In this document: positions 1-5,739 of the stretch, piece by piece
Position numbering within the stretch: the stretch's first letter is position 1
Layout: each line of letters opens with the position of its first letter
Assembly: GCA_018903185.1 (NCBI GenBank)
Contig: JAHIQV010000419.1
Location: 1 to 9,373, forward strand
Length of the DNA: 9,373 nucleotides
Origin: Gammaproteobacteria bacterium
GTDB taxonomy: Bacteria; Pseudomonadota; Gammaproteobacteria; Burkholderiales; Burkholderiaceae_C
Direction of reading: 5' to 3'
Notes under the pieces: generated by a model
Told to the model about the DNA's origin: nothing
The model's input: the letters and a program-made list of their open reading frames with translations, nothing else
Database searches by the model: none
Position numbers and translations under genes: made by a program

Positions 1-366
1 CACCGCGCGCACCGCGGCGGGTTTGCCGATGGCGCGGGCCAGTTCGCCATAGCTCCGTGTCTGGCCAAACGGAATGTCGAGCAGCGCTCGCCAGACCGAA
101 GACTGAAACGCGGTGCCGGCGGACAGATCCAGCGGAAGTTCAAATTGGCCGAGGCGCTGTTCAAAATAGGCGGTCAACTGGGCTGCCGTTGCGTTCAGGG
201 TGGCGTTGTCCTGAACGGGTGTCCAGTCCAGGATCTGGTGTTCTGCAGGCCTGTGGCGCTGGTCCATGAACCAGACGCCACTCAAACCCGAGGGCGTGGC
301 GGCCAGCAGCAACGGGCCCAATGGCGATGCGATGGTGGCTTTCACCCGATGTGTGGTGTGGTTCAC
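1..366 (-). CDS. ogt: Methylated-DNA--protein-cysteine methyltransferase (Ogt type), 3' part outside the window
   Basis: This enzyme transfers alkyl groups from O6-alkylguanine (and O4-alkylthymine) in DNA to its own cysteine in a one-time reaction. The visible 122 residues run from a GTG start at 366 to the window edge. Residues 87-110 (FQSSVWRALL, then DIPFGQTRSYGELA) match the start of the conserved C-terminal DNA-binding helix-turn-helix. The visible part ends in the RAV motif, with Arg120 in the position of the family's arginine finger. The PCHRV active-site cysteine motif lies beyond base 1, so catalytic competence cannot be confirmed. The family is usually about 160-175 residues, so roughly 45 are missing. 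The GTG start is favoured because it overlaps the TGA stop of the upstream glycosylase gene (GTGA, 363-366) and has an AGGAG Shine-Dalgarno sequence about ten bases upstream. It is probably co-transcribed with, and translationally coupled to, the Ada-AlkA gene. Confidence 0.93.
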   Translation of the reverse strand, partial: MNHTTHRVKATIASPLGPLLLAATPSGLSGVWFMDQRHRPAEHQILDWTPVQDNATLNATAAQLTAYFEQRLGQFELPLDLSAGTAFQSSVWRALLDIPFGQTRSYGELARAIGKPAAVRAV

Positions 367-1898
367 GGTGTGGGTACTCCTGAGGTCGGGATGGAGAGAT
401 CAAACGTGCCGGCCCAGGCGCGAATCGCAGCGTAACTGCGCCAGGGACGCCAAGCGGTTGATTGCCGGCCGGCTTCGAGAGTGGCCGCCCGGCCTCGCCC
501 CTCGATACCGAGCGCCTTGATCAGTGCCACGTCGCCCTCGGGCCAGGCATCGGGCCAGCGCAGGGCCCGCATGGCGATGTATTGTGCGGTCCAGGGGCCG
601 ATGCCCGGCAGTGCCTGCAGGGTTTGGGTTGTGGTGCGCACATCGGCATGGGCGTTCAGCACAAGGCTGCCTTCTAGCACCGCACGTGCCAGGGACATCA
701 AGGCTTCCTGGCGTTGGCGCACGATGCCCAGCTCGCCCAGCGTGTTGGCGCTGACGCTGGCCAGTGCCTGGGCGGTCGGGAAGAGGCGGTGCAACGGCGG
801 ATGCGGTGTGGTGATGGTTTCCCCCAGTCGCCCGGTCAGCCGGATGGCCAGGGTGCGCGCTGCCGCCACCGTGATCTGTTGCCCCAGGATGGCACGCACG
901 GCCAGTTCGAAGCCGTCGAAACAGCCCGGTACGCGAAGACCGTCGCCCTCGGGAAAGTCGGCGTGCAACACGCTGTTGATGGCCTGCGGATGGGCGTCGA
1001 GGTCGAACAGGGCACGTACCCGCCAGATCACGGCCGGCAGCACGGGGAGCAGGCTGTCGCTCACCTGCAGCCACAACCGGTGGGCATCGAGGTCGAATCG
1101 CGCGGAGAACCAGCCCGTGTGCATCGATCCGCCGGATTCGACCCGTGCCGTTCGTTGCAGGCTGAGGGGAGCCTCTGGCTGGGCGTTTTCGATGCCGGGC
1201 AGTTGCCGTTCGGCGAGAAAGCGCAAGAGCGCTGCGGCGTCGAAAGGTGGTCGCCAGAACAGCTGAACCGGGGTGCTGTCGCCGTGGCCGGTGGTGCTGG
1301 GCGGCTGTCTGCGCATCTGGCTGGGACTCAGGCTGTAATGGTCACCAAAGGCGGCGTTGAAGCGGCGCAGGCTGGCGAAGCCGCTGGCCAGGGCGATCTG
1401 GCTGATGGGCAGCGCCGTGTCGGCGAGCATCTGTTTGGCCGCCAGCAATTTGCGCGTGAGCAGGTATTGCAGCGGCGAGACGCCCAGCCGGTCTTCAAAA
1501 ATACGGCGCAAATGGCGGTCGCTCACGCCCAGACGCGAGGCGAGTCGCGCCACCGTGGCGCCGCCTTCGATGGCCCCGGGCCAGTTCTGCGGGTTGTCCA
1601 GCCATTGCGTGGCTTGTTGCACGAGGATGTTGCGCGCGTCCTCGGTGGACCAGTGCCGCTGCAGTGGTGCGAGCTCCGGACGGCAACGCAGGCAGGGCCG
1701 GAAGCCCGCCTGTTCGGCCTGGGCTGCGTGCTCGAAGAAGCGGCAGTTCTCGCGCCGCGGCGTGCGCACGCGGCAGACCGGCCGGCAATAGATGCCAGTG
1801 GAGGTGACTGCGGTGAAGAACCGGCCGTCAAACCGGGCGTCGTGTGAACACAGCGCGCGGTAGCGGGCGTCGTCGTCGGTGGATTCGGGGGTGTCCAT
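363..1898 (-). CDS. alkA: Ada-AlkA fusion: methylphosphotriester-sensing AraC-type activator joined to 3-methyladenine DNA glycosylase II
   Basis: The protein has 511 residues. Residues about 10-80 form the Ada metal-binding domain. Its four zinc cysteines, Cys38, Cys42, Cys69 and Cys72, fall at the same numbers as in E. coli Ada, where Cys38 accepts methyl groups from phosphotriesters. Residues about 85-197 are an AraC-family double helix-turn-helix (VARLASRLGVSDRHLRRIF, then ISQIALASGFASLRRFNAAF). Residues about 212-325 resemble the AlkA N-terminal domain. Residues about 330-500 are the HhH-GPD glycosylase fold, with hairpin LPGIGPWTAQYIAMRAL at 430-446, the probable catalytic aspartate Asp456 in GDVALIKAL, and an AlkA-like WRPWRSYA segment. 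The expected role is to excise 3-methyladenine and similar bases while the N-terminal half senses damage and activates transcription. The O6-guanine methyltransferase half of classical Ada is absent and is supplied by the next gene, ogt. The ATG at 1898 is chosen because the Ada domain begins just after it and the cysteine numbering then fits; the frame stays open to 2030 without homology. There is no clear ribosome-binding site. The same domain order is known from mycobacterial AdaA-AlkA. Confidence 0.95.
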   Translation of the reverse strand: MDTPESTDDDARYRALCSHDARFDGRFFTAVTSTGIYCRPVCRVRTPRRENCRFFEHAAQAEQAGFRPCLRCRPELAPLQRHWSTEDARNILVQQATQWLDNPQNWPGAIEGGATVARLASRLGVSDRHLRRIFEDRLGVSPLQYLLTRKLLAAKQMLADTALPISQIALASGFASLRRFNAAFGDHYSLSPSQMRRQPPSTTGHGDSTPVQLFWRPPFDAAALLRFLAERQLPGIENAQPEAPLSLQRTARVESGGSMHTGWFSARFDLDAHRLWLQVSDSLLPVLPAVIWRVRALFDLDAHPQAINSVLHADFPEGDGLRVPGCFDGFELAVRAILGQQITVAAARTLAIRLTGRLGETITTPHPPLHRLFPTAQALASVSANTLGELGIVRQRQEALMSLARAVLEGSLVLNAHADVRTTTQTLQALPGIGPWTAQYIAMRALRWPDAWPEGDVALIKALGIEGRGRAATLEAGRQSTAWRPWRSYAAIRAWAGTFDLSIPTSGVPTP

Positions 1899-2014
1899 GG
1901 CGCCGATGTTAGAACCTCGCCCGCCTTTTGACTGGCCGTTTTCGGACCTGTGCTGCCGGCCTCGATCAGCCTCGCCACCTACAATGCGGGGATTGCCATC
2001 CACAGCTCCCATCC
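1899..2014. promoter_or_regulatory. Divergent promoter region between alkA and the phosphomannomutase gene
   Basis: These 116 bases separate two divergent genes and must hold the start signals of at least one of them. On the plus strand the best -10 candidate is TACAAT at 1980-1985, five of six matching consensus and about 30 bases before the mutase ATG. No good -35 is found at 16-18 bases spacing; a TTGACT at 1928-1933 is too far away to pair with it. On the minus strand a TAACAT (1906-1911) lies seven bases before the alkA ATG. No convincing copy of the E. coli Ada box was recognised. All of this is by eye. Confidence 0.4.
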
Positions 2015-3397
2015 ATGCAACTCGCGGCATCCATCTTCAAGGCTTACGACATCCGGGGTGTCGTTCCCGATACCCTCAACGAAGAGGTGGCAGAAGCCCT
2101 CGGGCTGGCTTTTGGAACGCAGGCTCTCCAGCAGGGTGAACACACTGTGGCCGTGGGCCGTGACGGCAGGCTGAGTGGACCGGCCCTGTCGGCGGCCCTG
2201 ATCCGCGGTCTCGTCGCGGCGGGTGTCGAGGTGATCGACATCGGCATGGTCACCACGCCCATGTTGTACTTCGCTGCCCACACGCTGTGCTCCAGTGGCA
2301 TCCAGGTCACCGGCAGCCACAATCCCAGGGACTACAACGGTTTCAAGATGGTGCTGGGTGGCCGCGCAATTTACGGCGATGACATCCAGGCGCTGCGCCG
2401 GATGATGGAGGTCGAAAACTGGCAGCGTGCGGACGGCGGACGGGTTCGCGAGGTGAACGTCGGCCCCGCCTACCAAGACCGCATCGTCAGCGATGTGAAA
2501 CTCCAGCGCCCGATGCGGGTGGTGATCGACTGTGGCAATGGCGTGGCGGGTGCATCCGCTCCGGCGCTGTTCCGCGCGCTCGGTTGCGAGGTGATCGAGC
2601 TGTTCAGCGAAGTGGACGGCAACTTTCCGAACCACCACCCGGACCCGAGCAAGCCGGAAAACCTGCAGGACGTGATCCGCACCCTGCGCGAGACCGGCGC
2701 CGAACTCGGCCTGGCCTTCGATGGCGATGGCGACCGCCTCGGCATCGTGACCCGGGGCGGCAACAACATCTACCCCGATCGCCAGATGATCCTGTTTGCG
2801 CGCGATGTGCTGTCGCGCGTGCCGGGCGGCAACATCCTGTTCGACGTCAAGTGTTCCCAGCGCCTGGCGCCGGCCATCGAAGCCGCTGGCGGCGTGGCGC
2901 ACATCTACAAGACAGGGCATTCGCTGATCAAGGCCCGCATGAAGGAGCTGGACAGCCCGCTCGGTGGCGAGATGAGTGGTCACATCTTCTTCAAGGAACG
3001 CTGGTACGGATTCGATGACGGCACCTACGCAGGTGCCCGCCTGCTCGAGATCCTCAGCCGCAGCCCGGACGCCAATGCCGTGCTCGACGCCTTGCCCACC
3101 AGCTTCAGCACCCCCGAACTGAATGTGGCCTGCGCCGAAGGCGAACCCCACACGGTGGTCGCTCAACTGGTCGAACTGGCCCGCTTCGATGCGCCGGCCA
3201 AGATTTCCACCATCGACGGCGTGCGGGTGGACTGGCCCGATGGCTTTGGCCTGATCCGCGCCTCGAACACCACACCGGTGCTGGTGCTGCGTTTTGAGGG
3301 GCATACCCCCGAAGCCCTGCACCGCATCGAAGCCACCATGCTGGACCTGCTCCGGCAGGCCAAGCCGGACGCGGTGGTGGGCGCCAGCGCACACTGA
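2015..3397 (+). CDS. algC: Phosphomannomutase/phosphoglucomutase (AlgC/ManB family)
   Basis: This cytosolic enzyme interconverts hexose 6-phosphates and hexose 1-phosphates (mannose and/or glucose), feeding GDP-mannose or UDP-glucose type precursors to surface polysaccharide synthesis. The 460-residue length fits the AlgC-type alpha-D-phosphohexomutase family (about 460). All four signature loops are visible: the phosphoserine loop TGSHNPRDYNGFK with catalytic Ser101, the metal loop DGDGDRLG at 236-243, the sugar-recognition loop GGEMSGH at 317-323, and the phosphate-binding RASNTTP at 415-421. The ATG at 2015 gives the family's usual N-terminus (MQLAASIFKAYDIRG); upstream codons in the frame show no homology. 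No strong Shine-Dalgarno sequence precedes it. It is transcribed divergently from alkA and followed after 114 bases by the O-antigen ligase-like gene. The choice between Man and Glc specificity cannot be read from sequence, so the symbol is a family-level assignment (also called manB or pgm). Confidence 0.95.
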   Translation: MQLAASIFKAYDIRGVVPDTLNEEVAEALGLAFGTQALQQGEHTVAVGRDGRLSGPALSAALIRGLVAAGVEVIDIGMVTTPMLYFAAHTLCSSGIQVTGSHNPRDYNGFKMVLGGRAIYGDDIQALRRMMEVENWQRADGGRVREVNVGPAYQDRIVSDVKLQRPMRVVIDCGNGVAGASAPALFRALGCEVIELFSEVDGNFPNHHPDPSKPENLQDVIRTLRETGAELGLAFDGDGDRLGIVTRGGNNIYPDRQMILFARDVLSRVPGGNILFDVKCSQRLAPAIEAAGGVAHIYKTGHSLIKARMKELDSPLGGEMSGHIFFKERWYGFDDGTYAGARLLEILSRSPDANAVLDALPTSFSTPELNVACAEGEPHTVVAQLVELARFDAPAKISTIDGVRVDWPDGFGLIRASNTTPVLVLRFEGHTPEALHRIEATMLDLLRQAKPDAVVGASAH

Positions 3398-3511
3398 ACG
3401 CAGAACCCGAGAACCCATGCGATGCTGTTCGGCTATCTGGAGTGGCAGTTATTTCCGGGCAAGTATTTTGATTGACTCAAGAAGATCGCCGATAAAGATC
3501 GACAGAAACCT
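3398..3511 (+). promoter_or_regulatory. Gap before the O-antigen ligase gene with a weak promoter candidate
   Basis: The 114 bases between the mutase stop and the next ATG become visibly AT-richer from about 3440. A TTGACT at 3472-3477 is a good -35 match (five of six). The only AT-rich -10 candidates downstream, around GATAAAGAT at 3491-3499, sit at non-ideal spacing, so a separate promoter for the ligase gene is possible but weakly supported. No hairpin followed by a T run was seen after the mutase gene. Confidence 0.25.
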
Positions 3512-4807
3512 ATGACGACTCTTGAGAGTCAGCCTCAATTGCCTTCCCAGTTTTCCAACAGTTTTCCCAGATGGGCATGGTTGATTTTTCTGGCTTTGCT
3601 GGTCGCGGCACCCGCGTCGACGAAGCTGGCTGGATCGGCCTGGTTTCTGATCGTCTGCATGGGCGCTTGGGCTGTCTGGCGCCTGCCCGTCATGGCGCCA
3701 GCATCATCCGGGCAGGAAGTTTTGTACTCCGGTGTCAAATACTGGTTGTACTTCTGTCTTGCCGCATTTGGCTTCAAGGCCGTAGGAATGATCTATTGGA
3801 GTGATCCCTGGGGGACGCGCCATTTTGACTTCAGAATCTTGTTGATTGCGTTTGCGCTCCGTGTTCTGGTGCCACGGATCCGGTTGTCTGCCGGTCAAGT
3901 GCTTTTGTTGTTGATGGCATTGACACTGGCAAGTCTTTCAGCGATCGCCGTCAGCTATCTTCATGCCCAGTACGATTGGCCAACACCGTCAAACCGGATC
4001 AACTGGGCTGGTGGCTTGGCCATGTTGTCTTGTGTATTGCTCCCGATCGCTGGATCGCAGACGGTGAATTCACGCTGGAGAATTTTCGCGGTTATCGGTG
4101 TCCTTGTATATATTTCTGCCATTTTGATGTCGGGAGCGAGAGGGGCTTATCTCGCATTTCCCTGGATTGTTCTCTGCGGTTTGGTGGTTCTTCGCAAGAA
4201 CTTATGCGATGGACGCTCTGGACCGGTCTCTTATCGTTTCATCATCACGATCGTCATTTTTGTGGCCGCTGTTCCGTTTCTTGCACCCAAAGTGCTTGAG
4301 GTTCCCAAGGAGCGTATCTCCATTGCGGTTTCTGAGGTTCGCGCGGTGTTGAGTGGTGTGGGCGCGGGCAGAAATGTTGTCGATACCTCCATTGGTGCGA
4401 GGGTTTACATGTGGCAGCGGAGTCTGGAAAAGATTCATGAAAACCCTTGGCTGGGCTATGGCAGGGCACAGCGGATCGAGTTCATAAAAACATGGGGCGC
4501 CGAGGCCAATGCACATATCGTCAAGGACCAGACCCATCTTCACAGTGAGTACATCAACGGCATGGTGGATCATGGAGTGTTCGGCCTGTTGAGCACTTTG
4601 ACCTATATGATCGGGTTAGTTTGGCTGGCATGGCATCTGCGTAAAAAGTACCCGGGGATGGCCATGTCGACAGGCGGATTGGCTTACATCCACTTCATGA
4701 TGAGTTTTACCGACGCCAACTCGCAAACCAATAACTACAGTGTCATGATCAGCTTGTCATTGGTATCTATCTTTTTCTTGCGGCTCGCAAGATCCCGGAG
4801 TGATTGA
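3512..4807 (+). CDS. O-antigen ligase/polymerase family membrane protein (WaaL/Wzy_C type)
   Basis: This is a 431-residue polytopic inner-membrane protein with about ten to twelve hydrophobic segments, for example near 22-35, 43-58, 75-93, 127-150, 165-181, 190-207, 209-226, 241-258, 355-374 and 408-425. A large periplasmic-type loop lies between about 262 and 354, the hallmark of the Wzy_C family. The pattern SGARGAYLAF (Arg210) opens the domain. The loop carries SIGARVYMWQ (Arg297), then NPWLGYG at 311-317, and HLHSEYING with His344. WaaL enzymes use comparable Arg and His residues to transfer O-antigen from undecaprenyl diphosphate to lipid A-core. The ligase role is inferred; Wzy polymerases and protein O-oligosaccharyltransferases share the fold and cannot be excluded, so no symbol is given. 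G+C is lower than in flanking genes (28 of 60 bases in 4201-4260). The ATG at 3512 has only a weak ribosome-binding site. The glycosyltransferase gene follows closely and is probably co-transcribed. Confidence 0.85.
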   Translation: MTTLESQPQLPSQFSNSFPRWAWLIFLALLVAAPASTKLAGSAWFLIVCMGAWAVWRLPVMAPASSGQEVLYSGVKYWLYFCLAAFGFKAVGMIYWSDPWGTRHFDFRILLIAFALRVLVPRIRLSAGQVLLLLMALTLASLSAIAVSYLHAQYDWPTPSNRINWAGGLAMLSCVLLPIAGSQTVNSRWRIFAVIGVLVYISAILMSGARGAYLAFPWIVLCGLVVLRKNLCDGRSGPVSYRFIITIVIFVAAVPFLAPKVLEVPKERISIAVSEVRAVLSGVGAGRNVVDTSIGARVYMWQRSLEKIHENPWLGYGRAQRIEFIKTWGAEANAHIVKDQTHLHSEYINGMVDHGVFGLLSTLTYMIGLVWLAWHLRKKYPGMAMSTGGLAYIHFMMSFTDANSQTNNYSVMISLSLVSIFFLRLARSRSD

Positions 4808-4863
4808 GTGCCATTCTGGGCCTGCGTGTGCCCAAGTCATCCCTGCGTAAGGTGTATCCGAAA

Positions 4864-5712
4864 ATGAAGGCGTCTGTCATCTTCACGACATACAATTCAC
4901 CGGAATGGCTGGAGAAGGTGCTTTGGGGGTTCTTCTGCCAAACTGTCCAGGATTTTGAGATCATCATTGCCGATGACGGTTCTCGTGATGACACCCGGGC
5001 GGTGGTTGAAAGAATGCGACTGGAATCACCGGTCCCGATCCGGCATGTATGGCATCCGGACAACGGGTTTCAGAAATGTCAAATCCTGAATAAAGCCATA
5101 CTTGCTGCGTCTGGTGACTACCTGATATTCACTGATGGAGACTGTATTCCTCGGGCAGATTTTGTTGAGCAGCATTTGAAGTTGTCTGGCCACGGGATTT
5201 TTTTGTCCGGAGGTTATTTCAAGCTGCCGATGCACATCAGCCAGTTGATATCTCATGAGGATATTCTTTCCCAGAAAATATTCGATATCAACTGGTTGTC
5301 CTCGAAGGGTTTGAAAAGGTCAATCAAGAATCTGAAGCTGACCGCTCGCGGCTGGAGAGCGTCTCTGTTGAATGCTCTGAGTCCGGCCAAATTGACCTGG
5401 AACGGACACAATGCATCCTGTCACAAGGAGTTCATTCTTGCCGTGAACGGCTTTGATGAGCGCATGCAATACGGCGGTGAAGATTGTGAATTCGGTGACC
5501 GGCTAAAACATCTGGGGCTTAAAGCCAGGCGTGTCCGCTACTCCGCGATCTGCGTTCACCTTGATCATGGTCGGGGATACGTCACCGCATCCATGCTTGA
5601 GGCCAACAGGGAAATTCGAGCAGAGACACTCCGCCATCGGACCGTCAAAGCCCTGGTGGGCATCGATCGGTACGGCGAAGACGAAAGCTGGGAATTGCCC
5701 CCAGAACACTGA
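4864..5712 (+). CDS. Family 2 glycosyltransferase, probably LPS core or O-antigen sugar transferase
   Basis: This is a 282-residue cytoplasmic or membrane-associated GT-A enzyme that would move a sugar from a nucleotide donor to a growing saccharide. The N-terminus has the GT2 signature VIFTTYN and QTVQDFEIIIADDGS (acidic ADD at 36-38). A DGD at 91-93 in IFTDGDCIP is the metal-binding DXD motif. The C-terminal half has NGFDERMQYGGEDCEF (GGED at 204-207) and VHLDH at 232-235, typical of the galactosyltransferase-like C-terminal domain where acceptor and metal residues lie. There is no transmembrane segment. The ATG at 4864 is preferred: AAGGTG at 4849-4854 is a plausible Shine-Dalgarno sequence, and the GT2 fold starts right after it. 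An in-frame TTG at 4804, overlapping the ligase stop as TTGA, would add 20 residues without homology. The gene is low in G+C like the gene before it. Donor and acceptor sugars cannot be inferred. Confidence 0.9.
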   Translation: MKASVIFTTYNSPEWLEKVLWGFFCQTVQDFEIIIADDGSRDDTRAVVERMRLESPVPIRHVWHPDNGFQKCQILNKAILAASGDYLIFTDGDCIPRADFVEQHLKLSGHGIFLSGGYFKLPMHISQLISHEDILSQKIFDINWLSSKGLKRSIKNLKLTARGWRASLLNALSPAKLTWNGHNASCHKEFILAVNGFDERMQYGGEDCEFGDRLKHLGLKARRVRYSAICVHLDHGRGYVTASMLEANREIRAETLRHRTVKALVGIDRYGEDESWELPPEH

Positions 5713-5739
5713 TTTGCGTTGTGTACGTGGCTCGGTGCG

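Noticed and set aside
714..1847. Long plus-strand open frame opposite the ada-alkA gene
   Set aside because: It is the antisense shadow of a well-supported gene; its composition is low-complexity Gly/Gln/Arg/Ala with no family signature.
1912..1935. Ada box (AAAGCGCA-like) upstream of alkA
   Set aside because: The minus strand has an AAAAGGCGG stretch that only loosely resembles the E. coli box; it is too weak to call without comparison to orthologues.
1979..3418. Long open frame of about 480 codons on the minus strand opposite the phosphomannomutase gene
   Set aside because: It lies antisense to a gene with all family motifs, has no recognisable domain, and is expected from GC-rich codon bias.
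5713..5739. Bidirectional terminator between the convergent glycosyltransferase and waaA-kdkA genes
   Set aside because: The 27-base gap has no inverted repeat that I could recognise.
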